Shown here piece after piece: positions 33,791 through 45,288 of a stretch of DNA of 64,000 bases (position 1 is its first letter; every line of letters begins with the position of its first letter). The notes under the pieces are model-generated. The model was not told the DNA's origin. It made no database searches and saw only the letters and a list, made by a program, of their open reading frames with translations. A program made the translations under genes and the position numbers. The DNA comes from Lotus japonicus (lineage: Eukaryota; Streptophyta; Magnoliopsida; Fabales; Fabaceae), in contig NC_080046.1 in assembly GCF_012489685.1 (NCBI RefSeq), positions 47,827,176-47,891,175 of the forward strand, written 5' to 3'.

Positions 33791-35548
33791 CTAGTGTTTT
33801 TTACCCGTGCGTTGCATGGAGAATATGTGTATTGTATTTGATACGTCAATCTATACCTCGATTATTAAAATTATATTAAACAAAAGAGGAAATAGAAGTG
33901 TCTGAAATGGTAAGCATAATGTACCTAAATAAACACAACCAAGGAATGATGATAAGTATTTTCTCGCATAGTTGGAGGAAGTCAACTATGCAGAAAGTCT
34001 GAAATGGTAAGCATAATGGACATAAAGACTTCTCTTTTAAGCCTGATTGAGATGAACACCCTAAATTAAATCATAGGTAATATCCCATGAAGACAATATC
34101 AATAGCACAAATCATAGTTATAAGGAATTATAAATATATTTATCGTAAATAAATGAATGTGTTAGCAGCAAAAACCAGGATTGTGAAAGATAAACCATAA
34201 TGTATGATCTCATTGTATATATATGAAGTCAACTATGGACAAAGTTTGATATATATTAAAAAATTTGTAGGTTCCCCACTCATATGTTCTCAAAGACTTC
34301 TTGGTAGACAACATTGCGCGTGGTTTTTGAAATTATCATTTTTTCATCCACCATGAGCACCTTCTGTCATTTTCTATATTTCACCCTTGAGAGAGCGACA
34401 TACAACTGTCCATGAGTAAACACAGGCCTCGGAAGTCGGAACATACAAACCCACATAAGAAAGAGACTGACCTTGACTCTTGTTTATGGTCATTGCAAAG
34501 CATAAAGTCACCGGAAATTGCCTTTGAGAGGATTTGAAGGGAAGACCAGAGTCAGAAGGCGTTAAGGTTATCCTTGGAATGTACTCTGTTTTACCCAACC
34601 TGATTCCTGATAAAACAGTTGCAACCATTATATATTGAGTAAGATGAGTGACTCTCAACCGGGTTCCATTACACAAACCAACCGCTTGGTCTATGTTTCG
34701 AAAAAGCATGATTGGAACTCCAACTTTCAATATCTGTCTATGGTTTGGAACTCCCGAGCACTGAACGTCGTTTAAAAACTCAGAGGTGAACCACTCCATG
34801 TCAACATCGGACTCTTCATCCGATCTACATGGGGTATTGTAGCTCAAGTACTCTCTTCGACGCCAGAAAGCTTTGACAGCATAAAGTTGTTGACTTGCTC
34901 GACACTCTCGAGGGTCGGGGCGAGAATCGCTCTTTCTTGGAAGTATGAATCAGTTTTTAAGTTCACCACTATGACCGGATAAGTAAAATCAACCAATTCA
35001 AGAAGAGGATCAGGACCTTATCCAATGAAAAAATCTGACGGAATCTCAATCGTGGTTTCAGCCTCGTCGATGGTGTTGACTGTTCTGTCGCCCACCTTAA
35101 GAATCCACTCAGCGAACTCTCTTATTTCTGCAGCACACGTTGAGGATGAAGCACTCTGTAATCTCATGTTAACAACCGGTTTCATTACCTTGCAATATTT
35201 CCATAAGTAGGATGAGTTGACGATCGACCCCACAATATCAGCTCCGGTTCCCTTTGAAATAACCGGGAGAATTTTCCTAAAGTCTCCTCCAAATACCACA
35301 ACCTTACCCCCGAAAGGCCGGTCACGACCCAATTTTGCTCTGGTTTTCATAACGTCATTTAAAGACCTGTCCAACGCTTCAAAACCATTGTTTGTTCATC
35401 ATTGGTGCCTCATCCCATATAATGAGACTCGCCTTTTGTAGTAATTCAGCTTTAGGTGATCCCTGACGGAGGTTGCAAGTGGAGACTTCATTTATTGAGA
35501 TAGGTATTGAAAATCTGGAATGGGCAGTTCTCCCACCGGAAAAGGTTT
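33791..35548 (-). mobile_element. Truncated Helitron with helicase remnant
   Basis: The 3' end on the minus strand is CTAG at 33794-33791 followed by T. The hairpin CCGTGC-GTT-GCATGG (33805-33819) has one G-T pair. Helicase sequence follows in the same orientation until a poly-T run near 35546, where similarity to the helicase stops. The 5' end is lost. Confidence 0.8.
34374..35520 (-). pseudogene. Second Helitron PIF1-type helicase fragment
   Basis: It is homologous to the C-terminal two thirds of the helicase at 19605-20921. Recognisable parts: GGKVVVFGGDFRKILPVISKG and RSLNDVMKTR (35374-35018), then WFTSEFLND, VPIMLFRNIDQAVGLCNGT and TINKSQGQSL (34847-34374). Here the Trp codon that is TGA in the first copy is intact (EWFTSEF). 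Lesions differ: one extra base near 35386 breaks the frame before FEALDRSLND, one breaks it between the two blocks, and a frameshift near 34430 destroys the final motif. The two copies therefore decayed independently. Confidence 0.85.
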
Positions 35549-36320
35549 TTTTTTTTATAATTTTCCTCCCCGCAAGAGAGTTTTTCCCTTGTAATTTGTA
35601 TAAGAAATAAAAGTTGATTATATTGTTCTGTAGTACAAAATTAGCGTGAAACTATATTATAAATAGATGAAATCTTATTAAAAATTATTTTTATATTAAT
35701 TTTTTATCTAGATGTATTTCATGTAAAATTTCCTCCCCATTAAATAAGTATTAATGTTTATTACCCGTGCGTTGCACGCTAAATTTTGATATTATAATTG
35801 AGGTATGTATCAATGATTCTTAACAATATTTTTTTGAAAGATAACAAAATTGATATACTAAAACCAATATTTGTCATTCTTTTTACTTTCTAGAATTAAG
35901 AGTCTAAAAACTATGACCACTCAACAAAACAAAACCACAACGAATATCACACAATCTCCAAAATTTCAAACATTTTTTTTATATATTTTAACCATAAAAT
36001 AATTTTGAAAATTATAAAAAATATACTTAAATTATATAAAAATTAATTTTCTATTAGGTTTAACATCAAAGTATTTTCTTGTTAAACTGTTCGTTCCCGT
36101 AGGAAAATTTTATCTCTACAATTTGCACAAAAATTGAAAATGGACTAATATGTATAAAAAATTAAAATTAAATTAAATTTTAAACCTATGAAATCTTATT
36201 AAAATTAATTTTACATTGAAGTTTATGCAGAAGCATTTTTATGTAAAATGTTCGTCCCCATGAGAGCTTTTAATCTTGTAATTTAAATATAAATATATAA
36301 ATATTATTGTTATCTAATCT
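35549..36320. repeat. Diverged direct repeats in the Helitron cluster
   Basis: Segments beginning TTTTCCTCCCCGCAAGAGAG (35559), TTCGTTCCCGTAGGAAAA (36090) and TTCGTCCCCATGAGAGCT (36250) share TTGTAATTT and GAAATCTTATTAAAA downstream. Spacing is irregular. Confidence 0.5.
35751..35779 (-). mobile_element. Helitron-like 3' terminus
   Basis: TTAATGTTTATTACC followed by CCGTGC-GTT-GCACGC. It aligns with the ends at 18995 and 33791, but CTAG has become TTAA. Confidence 0.5.
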
Positions 36321-36339
36321 CGACATGACATTTCTATAC

Positions 36340-36365
36340 TCTCTCTCTCTCACACACACACACAT
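36340..36365 (+). repeat. CT/CA microsatellite
   Basis: CTCTCTCTCT runs directly into CACACACACA. Confidence 0.75.
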
Positions 36366-36391
36366 ATTTATCTGATTCTTTGAAAGGTTTA

Positions 36392-36418
36392 CCGGTGTTT
36401 TTTTTCTGTGCGTTGCAT
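36392..36418 (-). mobile_element. Helitron-like 3' terminus, strongly decayed
   Basis: CCGGTGTTTTTTTTCTGTGC then GTTGCATTTGATA matches the neighbourhood of 33791, with CTAG changed to CCGG and a broken hairpin. Confidence 0.35.
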
Positions 36419-36611
36419 TTGATAAATCAATTAATCATGAATGTGATTATGCGTGTTTGTTTAAATCTTAGATAATTATGGCAAATCTTTTAAAATTCGG
36501 TTTCAATAACTGTTTTAGAATTAGGAAACACGTGTCAACAAAATATAAGTTATCTAATTCATTTCTAATATGTATTTATATATATAGGAGGAGATGACTG
36601 ATGCAATATCT

Positions 36612-37028
36612 TAGAAATCTAAAATTTAAAAAGGTAATAAATAAAGATAGATAAAAACTACAAAATCTAGCAAATCACAATAAAAACTCATAAAATCCTA
36701 AATTAATTAAAAATTTAAAATTCAATAAAAATACCATAAAAATTAATTAATACTCTAAAAATAAATAATAAGATAAATTAAGATAAAATCATAAAATAAA
36801 CAACCTAAATCATGATCAAATCTAAAATTTAAAAATGTACTAAATATATATAGATAAAAAGTATCAAATCTAGCAAATCACAATAAAAACTCATAAAATC
36901 CTGAATTAATTAAAAATCCAAAAATTCAATAAAAATACTATAAAAATTAATTAATACTCAAAAAATTAATTAAGATAAAATCAAGAAATAAACAACATAA
37001 ATCCTAATCAAATCTGAAATTTAAAAAT
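36612..37028 (+). repeat. Tandem AT-rich repeat, two units plus a partial
   Basis: The TCTAAAATTT block starts near 36618, 36821 and 37013 (last one TCTGAAATTT). Each is followed or preceded by AATCTAGCAAATCACAATAA and ATACCATAAAAATTAATTAA. Confidence 0.7.
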
Positions 37029-37503
37029 GTATTTTTTTATGAGAATTAACGTGAGAATGACACGTCACTAAATCAGCCTGATAAAAGTTCTTCTTTTCTA
37101 ATATATATATTGATATTGATATTGATATGCAAATTCATATATGTTCATGGGTGTCAGGTGCCCATGAATGTCTATGGATATTTTAAAATTCGGTAAAAAC
37201 TCACTTAATGGATATCCATGCGGGTAGGAGCGGGGAAGGGTATAAATTTTTCCCTGCGTAGCGGGTGGTGGGTATATACCACCCATGCTCATCCGTACCC
37301 TGACATTTGTCCGTCGATAACCTTGAGACCCCATACTTAGCCATTTTTTCAACTTTCCTTCAGCTCTCGTCATGGCTATTTTCCGACGCTCACGCGAGTC
37401 TTTTCTGAATTTTCGTCTGTGTGAAATTTCAGGCCAACACTTAGTTAATCAGTTAGTTAAGCAATTACATAGTTGGGTGCGTAGACTCATATTGTATAAA
37501 AGC

Positions 37504-37534
37504 ACTAATATTTTTTACCCGTGCGTTGCGCGGG
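37504..37534 (-). mobile_element. Helitron-like 3' terminus
   Basis: CTAATATTTTTTA followed by the hairpin CCCGTGC-GTT-GCGCGGG (37518-37534). The terminal CTAG has become CTAA on the plus strand. Confidence 0.5.
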
Positions 37535-37829
37535 TGCCTTCTTTCTTATTTTGTATTGTGTTTTTTTATGGTTATTTTAAAATTATTTATTCGTATGAAA
37601 AGGAGAAAAATCAATTTTATTTTTCTGATAAATAGGTTATTTTGTCTAAGTGTTAATTTATGTTTTAAATTGTGTTTTTTTTTTGTCGTAGATTTTTTTA
37701 TGAGTGTATTTTTTATTTATTTATGTTGTTTGTCCTTGTTTATCTAATTGATGATTGGATTTATTCATTTGATATAACAATTTTATTGTGCTTTACAAAT
37801 AGAAGTAATATTTTTTTGTAAGATCTTAT

Positions 37830-39034
37830 TAAATATTAAGTTTGTTTTTTTGAATTTCATAACTCATACGAAATAAATAATAATAAATTTATTTAAAATA
37901 ATTTGAAGTTAATAGTATAAGTCCATATTAAATTATCACTATAAACCTTGGTTTCTTCAGAGATGATCGATTACATGAAAATGATGTCAACTATATTAAA
38001 TTGTACAAAATCATATTTTGCAATAGGAGTAGTGTCACTTGTAACCTCTTCAGTTTTTGAGATGTTCATTCAAGTAATCTTATATTTGCGCTTTGCGACT
38101 CTATATTTTCTAGCATATGCTTGAACCATAAATTGTTGAATCGCATAAACTTGTCATACACATACTGTGTCACTAAACAGTAGCATTTGAAAAACTACAA
38201 TTTAAAAAATTCACTTAATTATGGTAATAAATAGCTTGGTTTAGGTACCTTGAAAGTGGGGAAAACAAAGAAATTTAATACCTTTTCAACGATTAAGAGA
38301 AGTTCAATACTGTGAACACCTAATTTTGTCCTACCTTAATAATATTAAATTTAGTCCAAAATAATAATAATAATAATATTAATAAATTAAATTTTTTCAG
38401 AATTTATAAAATTCCTAATTAATTAAATAAAAAAATATTATTAAAATATCAAAAGTAAATTAGGTGATTCTAGGTCAAGTATTTCTTTGTCCCTAAGATT
38501 GGTTCCAAAGAATATTCTAGTTAAAGATCAGGAGTTGTGAGCAAGAAACCCTAGGTCATAAATAGATGAGCCTCTTTGTGGTAGAGGCAGGTTCAGAAGT
38601 AATTCATAAAATTTGAGAGTGGCAAGAAGAAGAGGGACGATCAAAATATATACCAATAGAGGAATATAGCAAAGGAACCATCAAGCAAGCACAACACAAA
38701 CGATTTTTCAACCAGGTAACCTTCTCCCTTTCTCTAGTTTGTGATTACGTGCACATGTTGATTGGTCCCTCTTTTATTTAACTGCCAGTGGGTTTGAATA
38801 TTAGGCAAGTAAATCAATTACAAGTTTAAGAAATGGCTTTTAAATCAAATTAATAAAAATAAAGCGACATCATGCTGCAAACTTCAGTATCAATTTTATA
38901 CCATAATTGTTAACGACATTCTCAAAACTTTAAAACGCAGAATCACATTTCAGTATTGCACTACACACACCTATTATCTTCATCATATTTTTCATCCATC
39001 CTTTAATTAATTTGTCAACTGATTGTAATGGAAG
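37830..39034 (+). repeat. 1.2-kb duplicated segment, copy 1 (flank plus start of a Tat/Ogre-type LTR)
   Basis: It matches 42220-43434 nearly throughout. The first 480 bp are flank; from 38311 (TGTGAACACCTAATTTTGTC) it is the start of a Tat/Ogre-type LTR. The copia element interrupts the LTR at about 39035. Confidence 0.85.
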
Positions 39035-39393
39035 TAATACAGGATAACCATTAGTTTGTTAAGTCTGTTAGTTTGTTAAGTCTGTTAGTTTGTTAGTCAG
39101 TTAGGTTAGTTACAGAGTCTGTTAGATCAGTTTGTTAGTCAGTTAGATTAGTATTAGGCTAATTAGCTTAGTATAAAAACTCAAAACTGAGAGTGATGTA
39201 ACCACCAATTCATTTTCTCACTTTTCATTCAATACAATCATCAAATTCTCTCAATTCTCAATATGGTATCAGAGCTCTCTGTTGTGCACTCTGATTTCTC
39301 TTCCGTTTTCTTCTTGATTCACGAGTCTTCTCCTACCTCGAGATTTCCCCTCTAGTTCTCGAATCTTCCGTGAGCTCGTGATTCAATTCAGCC

Positions 39394-40510
39394 ATGGCGG
39401 CATGCACCTTATCTTTACTCTGTTGAAGATGTCTTGGTCACTTCTTGCCCTCTGTATGTGCATCCGAACGAGAACCCGTCGATGGTGCTCGTTTCACCAC
39501 CGTTGTCCGAAGGCAACTATCATAACTGGTCCAGATCGATGAAGATGAGCTTGCTCACAAAGAACAAGCTCGGTTTGGTTGATGGTTCTTTGCCTGAACC
39601 TGCAGCAGATCATCCGATCTATCATTTCTGGCAGCGATGCAACACCATGGTTCTGGGATGGTTGATTCGTTCCATGAACACTGAAATCGCACAATCGATC
39701 CTATGGCGTGAACGAGGGATCGAAGTTTGGAAAGAGTTGAAGGAGCGTTTATCTCAAGCAGATCTCTTATGAATCTCAGAGCTTCAAGAAGAGATCTACA
39801 GTTTGAAGCAAGGAGATCTATCAGTGACAAAGTATTTCACTACGATGAAAATCTTGATCGATGAATTGGAGGTGCTGAAACCTCTACCTTCTTGCACATG
39901 TGATGCTTTGGTCAAGATCCAAGAGGAGCGTAATTCCGATCATGTAATTCGATTCCATCGAGGCCTCAGTGAACAATTCTCAGGCGTTAGGTCACAGATT
40001 ATGCTCATGGATCCTCTTCCTAGCATCAATCGTGTGTTTCAATTGGCGGCACAGCAAGAACGGCAATTCGCAGTGGAGCATGTTCCCAAAGTTCTTATGG
40101 CGAATGCAAATGGAGCTTCAGATTCTCAGAAGCATCAACAGAATGCAAATGGAGGTAAAACCAGTAGCTATCACTCTGGAAATTCTTCTGGCAATCGTTA
40201 TCCGCATGGAGAGTCTAGTTCGAGCTCCAATGGTTATCGTCACCAGGCACGCAGAGTTTGTTCCTATTGTGGAAAGATTGGACATATTGTGGATGTGTGT
40301 TACAAGAAACACGATTATCCACAAAGCTTCAAGTCCAAGAATGCCAATTCTCAGGGAAACCAGAAGCAGGTCAATTTGGCTATGGGTGCGGATTCAGGAG
40401 CGAGCACAGAGGATGAGGATGCTAATTCAACTCATGGTGATCATTCTCGATTCACTCTCACAGAAGCACAATACAACAGCCTGATTTCTCTCTTGCCTGC
40501 TCAAAATTAG
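39394..40510 (+). pseudogene. gag: Copia gag, interrupted
   Basis: Gag of a Ty1-copia element. An early frameshift follows the apparent start ATG near 39394. The main frame has HPNENPSMVLVSPPLSEGNY, NWSRSMKMSLLTKNK and a capsid-like helical region. A TGA at 39770-39772 replaces an expected Arg codon (CGA to TGA), and the frame resumes as ISELQEEIYSLKQGD. A zinc knuckle C-x2-C-x4-H-x4-C (CSYCGKIGHIVDVC) lies near 40258-40300. It ends at TAG 40508-40510, after which the same reading continues into protease. Confidence 0.85.
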
Positions 40511-40582
40511 GAACATCAACGCACTGCCAAAGTCAATTTTGCTCCTACAACAAAGACCTCAGTTGTTGCTCAACACAATATT

Positions 40583-42019
40583 GTGAATGTTCCAACCAAG
40601 AACGGTAAATTCAAACCTCTCCAATGGATCATTGATACAGGAGCAACATATCACATATCTTGCACTTTATCAGTTTTTGTTTCTTATAAGCGCATCAGTC
40701 CTGTTCTTGTGAATTCACCCAATGGCAATTCACTCACTGCACATTTTTCTGGCACTGTTGTTTTTACAGATTGTTTTTATCTGGTTGATGTTCTTTATCT
40801 TCCAGAGTTTCGCTTCAATTTGATATCAATGACCAAGCTTGTTAACACTCTTGCTTGTAGACTCACCTTTCTCCCTAAAATGTGTTTGATACAGGATACC
40901 AAAGCCTCGAGGATGATTGGTGCAGCTAAGGAGGTTGAAGGTCTCTATTACCTCACAAGTCCAGTCCTGTCAACACCTCATTTGTTTTCATCAGCTCGTG
41001 TTTCATCTTGTTTTTCTGCTTCTACAGCAAAATGTCCAAGTTTGTGGCATTTGCGTCTAGGCCATCCATCCTTTGATAGGCTTAGTCAGTTAGGTAAAAT
41101 TTTCCCTTACATCTCATGTAATAAGGATCACTTTTGTGATACCTGCCATGTAGCTAAGCAAAAGAAATTGTCTTTTCCTGATAGTGAAAGTAAATCAAAT
41201 AAAGTGTTTGAATTACTTCACCTTGACATTTGGGGTCCTTGTTCTGTTTCTGCAATGCATGGTCATCGTTTTTTTCTCACTATTGTTGATGACTATTCCA
41301 AATTTACATGGCTATTTCTACTGAAAAATAAATCAGAGGTTCAAGATCTTATCCCTCATTTATGTGCCATGGTTGAAACCCAATTTGGTAGCCTTGTTAA
41401 AGTAGTTAGATCAGATAATGGACCTGAATTCTTTTTAACCAAGTTTTACTCTACAAAAGGTATCTTACATCAACGAGTTTGTGTTGAAACCCCGCAACAA
41501 AACTCGGTTGTTGAACGAAAACATCAACATTTATTGAATGTCACTAGGTCTTTGCTTTTCCAAGCCAATTTGCCTAAAGTTTTCTGGTCACATGCAGTAG
41601 CTCATGCTACTTTCCTCATCAATAGGTTACCTACTCCAACTTTAGGTAACAAAACACCTTATGAACTTCTGTACAATAAGCTGCCTGATTTCAGTTTTCT
41701 TAAAATTTTTGGGTCCTTGTGCTATGCTTCTACTCTTTCACGCCATCGCACAAAGCTAGATCCGAGAGCTCGTCGATGTGTGTTCATTGGTTATAAGCAT
41801 GGTACCAAAGACTATTTGTTGTTTGATATGAAGTCTAGAGAGGTCCTTCTCTCAAGGCATGTTGTTTTTCATGAAACCGAGTTTCCATTTAAGGTTACTT
41901 CTCATAACCTTGATCCTTCTGATAATCCTTCATTGCCTACTTCTATGGGCACTAAGGACATAGACTTCACCTTATTACCCACAGGACAAATTCCTACACC
42001 TCAACCTCCAGTTCCTTAG
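40583..42019 (+). pseudogene. pol: Copia protease and integrase, no reverse transcriptase
   Basis: An open frame of 478 codons. Domains: aspartic protease with IIDTGATYHIS (near 40628); the pre-integrase zinc finger with LWHLRLGHPS and CDTCHVAK (41040-41160); integrase catalytic core with LDIWGP, SDNGPEF and VVERKHQ as the DDE residues (41222-41520); and the usual NRLPTPTLGNKTPYELL tail. It ends at TAG 42017-42019, and a further block (42020-42229, ending SYASLSPKHFAF) runs in the same frame. It then joins the duplicated flank, so RT and RNase H are lost. Confidence 0.9.
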
Positions 42020-42219
42020 GTGTTACCAGCTCCAGAAATTGTCACACGACACTCCATTCGCTCTCGTTGTGTACCAGCTCATCTCCATGACTACCAGCTT
42101 ACTGTTCCACCTTCTTTAGCTGCCATCAATTCTTCCTTCAAGGCTTCATCCAAAGGTATCACACATCCCTTGTCCTCTGTCATTTCTTATGCATCTTTGT
42201 CTCCCAAACATTTTGCTTT

Positions 42220-42752
42220 TAAATATTAAGTTTGTCTTTTTGAGGTTCATAACTCATACGAAATAAATAATAATAAATTTATTTAAAATAATTTGAAGTT
42301 AATAGTATAAGTCTATATTAAATTATCACTATAAACCTTGGTTTCTTCAGAGATGATCGATTACATGAAAATGATGTCAACTATATTAAATTGTACAAAA
42401 TCATATTTTGCTATAAGAGTAGTGTCACTTGTAACCTCTTCAATTTTTGAGATGTTCATTCAAGTAATCTTATATTTGTGCTTTGCGACTCTATATTTTC
42501 TAGCAGATGCTTGAACCATAAATTGTTGAATCGCATAAACTTGTCATACACATAGTGTGTCACTAAACAGTAGCATTTGAAAAACTACAATTTAAAAAAT
42601 TCACTTAATTATGGTAACAATAAATAGCTTGGTTTAGGTACCATGAAAGTGGGGAAAACAAAGAAATTTAATACCTTTTCAATGATTAAGAGAAGTTCAA
42701 TACTGTGAACACCTAATTTTGTCATACCTTAATAATATTAAAGTTAGTCCAA

Positions 42753-42786
<34 letters not shown>

Positions 42787-43434
42787 TAAAGTTTTTCAGA
42801 ATTTATAAAATTCCTAATTAATTAAATAAAATAATAATAATAAAATACCAAAAGTAAATTAGGTGATTCTAGGTCAAGTATTTCTTTGTCTCTAAGATTG
42901 GTTCCAAAGAATATTCTAGTTAAAGATTAGGAGTTGTGAGCAAGAAACTCTAGGTCATAAATAGATGAGCTTCTTTGTGGTACAGGCAGGTTTAGAAGTA
43001 ATTCATAAAATTTGTGAGTGGCAAGAAGAAGAGGGACGATCAAAATATATACCAATAGAGGAATATAGCAAAGGAACCATCAAGCAAGCACAACACAAAA
43101 GATTTTTCAACCAGGTAACCTTCTCCCTTTCTCTAGTTTGTGATTACGTGTGCACATGTTGATTGGTCCCTCTTTTATTTAACTGCCAGTGGGTTTGAAT
43201 ATTAGGCAAGTAAATCAATTACAAGTTTAAGAAATGGCTTTTAAATCAATTAATAAAAATAAAACTACATCATGCTGCAAACTTCAGTATCAATTTTATC
43301 CCATAATTGTTAACGACATTCTCAAAACTTTAAAACGCAGAATCACATTTCAGTATTGCACTACACACATCTATTAGCTTCATCATATTTTTCATCCATC
43401 CTTTCATTAATTTGTCAACTGATTGGAATGGAAG
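42220..43434 (+). repeat. 1.2-kb duplicated segment, copy 2
   Basis: Matches 37830-39034. It starts in the shared string TTAAATATTAAGTTTGT that also lies at the copia junction. Beyond 43434 it continues uninterrupted through the rest of the LTR, so it represents the LTR without the copia insertion. Confidence 0.85.
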
Positions 43435-44654
43435 CATTGCTCTTGCTATTGCTATTGCTATTGCATTGCAGACTAGGTTTTGTGGTTAGGCATTAACTAA
43501 TTTATTGGATTAAATAATAATATTAAAAATAAGAGTTAATTGAAAATGAAGTTGTGCAGCGGCGCGACCCTCTTCCATCTAGAGTCTAGACTAGGTTTTT
43601 TTTCTTTTCTTTTTCCAATCTTTTTAAAACAAGAATTAATTAAAAACAAAGATGTGCAGCGGGTTGCCCTCTTCCATTTAGACTAGGTTTTTCCTTTCTA
43701 TTCAATATTTTTAATTTTTAAATCATGCAATCAATTGGTTAATTACATAACTACCAAGAATTAGTTAATTACGTTCAAACAGGTCTTAAGTAGTAAAACC
43801 CAAATCCATAAGATATAAAGCATAGTTAATTATCAAGTTACTTTATTTGTTATTAAAAGATCCAAAATATCATTTTCAATTCTAGAAAATCTCTTCAAAA
43901 ACTTAAATCAAGTTATCAAAACTCACAAAGTACTCTCTTTAATTCTCTCCGGCTTTTCATGCCTTTCAAATTCAAGCCCAGGCTTCTTTAAACCTTTGGT
44001 GATCAAGCTTCTTCAAACTTTCATAGCCAAGCTCAGGCTTCTTCAAGCCTTTTAAATTGGCTTCTTTAAGTCTCTCAATATCAAATTCCGGCTTCTTTAA
44101 GCCTCTCAAAATCAAGCTTCTTCAAGCTTTCTCCAATCATTTCAAATCAAGCTTTTTCAAGCTTTCATTCAGAACTACGTTGCCTGGATGTCTCTCTGAA
44201 GAGTATACGTAGGCCAGGAACCGATTCCCGTTAGGCACCCCAAATTAAAAATATATTTAAACCCTAAGAACTACGGGGCCTTGAAGACCCCATTGCACAA
44301 GGGGGGATACGTAGGCGCAAGTCTCAAAGGCTTGTCAGTCCAAATATGTAAATAACCCATTTTTCTTTTCTTAATTAAATTTCATAATAAATATGCATAA
44401 TTCTCTTGGGGTGAAATAAATATTTTAAAAGCTAATAAATTTTACACAATTAATTAGAGGTAACTGTTTATAAGCAGACGTTGTACGGTGCTAGTACCTT
44501 CCCTATGTGTAATTGACTCCCGGATCCAACTCTGATTGCGAAGATCATAACTTTATGGGTTTTCTAATGTTTTCCCACTTTATAAACATTAGTGGCGACT
44601 CTTCTGAATTTTTAAATATTTTAGCGTCGTCCCACCGCTACCCTCGTTGTGACA
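42704..44654 (+). repeat. Tat/Ogre-type LTR, complete
   Basis: It starts TGTGAACACCTAATTTTGTC and ends GTTGTGACA, 1951 bp. The sequence right after it reads TTGGCGACTATGCTGGGGAC, closely matching the Arg-tRNA primer-binding site of Ogre-like Ty3 elements, so this is a 5' LTR. The internal region is lost after about 40 bp, where the 4.2-kb duplicate begins. Confidence 0.82.
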
Positions 44655-44656
44655 GT

Positions 44657-44674
44657 TGGCGACTATGCTGGGGA
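44657..44674 (+). other. Primer-binding site of the Tat/Ogre-type element
   Basis: TGGCGACTATGCTGGGGA, two bases after the LTR end. The family form is TGGCGACTCCGCTGGGGA. Confidence 0.75.
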
Positions 44675-44728
44675 CCCTTCGAGAGTCAAGCCTACATATT
44701 ATGATGCAATGAAATCTCTTATTAGTTA

Positions 44729-45276
44729 GGCTTAAATACTCTAGGGGTCCCTGAAATTGTACCCCGTAACAAAATAAGTCCCTGAAATTTTTTTTTCCGA
44801 TTCCGGATCCCTGGAATTGTTTTTTTAATCAGAATAAGTCCCTACGCCGGAGAAGACGGTGGTTGACGACGGCGGTCATGGCGGCGCTACGACCAGGGTG
44901 TTGGGCCGGCTTCGTCTTGTCCTCAGGAACTCAGTGGTGGTGGTCTCGTGGGCTGGGTCGTCACAGTTGAAGAGAAAAGGTCAGTCGCAAGTTGATTTCT
45001 TCTCGCCGGAATTTATGGAGCTTCTCGGTTTCTTCGTTTTAGCTTTGTTTCTTGCGATTTCTTCGCCCAGATCAGATATATGAAGGTCTAAGAGTGTTTT
45101 AAACATGTTATTTCATGGTTTGTGGAAACAATGAGGAGGCAACCACTTTCTTCTTCGGCGTAGGGACTTATTTTGATCAAACAAATTTTTCTAGGGACCC
45201 GAAATCGGAAAAAAAAATTTCAGGGACTTATTTTGATACGGGGTACAATTTCAGGGACCTACAGAGTATTTAAGCC
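44729..45276. mobile_element. Non-autonomous Mutator-like element (Pack-MULE candidate)
   Basis: Terminal inverted repeats of about 125 bp start GGCTTAAATACTCT and include GTCCCTGAAATTGTACCCCG and AATAAGTCCCTACGCCG. A perfect 9-bp target duplication TATTAGTTA lies at 44720-44728 and 45277-45285. The sister duplicate at 55080-55088 has a single TATTAGTTA and no element, which proves the borders. The interior (about 44858-45150) is clearly GC-richer than the TIRs and reads like genic sequence. Confidence 0.93.
44859..45083 (+). pseudogene. GC-rich ORF captured in the MULE
   Basis: A 74-codon frame opens MVDDGGHGGATTRVLGRLRLVLRN and ends near FVLALFLAISSPRSDI. Its base composition differs strongly from the flanks, as expected for a host gene fragment carried by a Pack-MULE. 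I do not recognise the parent gene and the strand of the parent is not certain. Confidence 0.35.
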
Positions 45277-45288
45277 TATTAGTTATTA

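Larger units (their letters stand above)
39035..42220 (+). mobile_element. 5' part of a Ty1-copia retrotransposon
   Basis: LTR-like sequence rich in GTTAGTTTGTTA ends in CTCA at 39260. The primer-binding site TGGTATCAGAGC follows at 39264-39275. Gag, protease and integrase are present, but the element stops right after integrase. Reverse transcriptase, RNase H and the 3' LTR are absent. The right junction is with the second copy of the 1.2-kb segment. The exact LTR start is unclear, because the flank is cleanly interrupted after GGAATGGAAG-like sequence and the element does not start with TG there. Confidence 0.85.

Noticed and set aside
37372..37747. Hydrophobic ORFs of 73-87 codons
   Set aside because: T-rich, low-complexity Helitron-derived sequence spanning a 3' hairpin; translation is Phe/Leu-rich without any motif.
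38311..44654. Reading 38311 and 42704 as the two LTRs of one retrotransposon with the copia as its interior
   Set aside because: The 480 bp upstream of the LTR start is duplicated as well, the first LTR is cut by copia, and a 5' primer-binding site follows the second LTR. This is a segment duplication, not an LTR pair.
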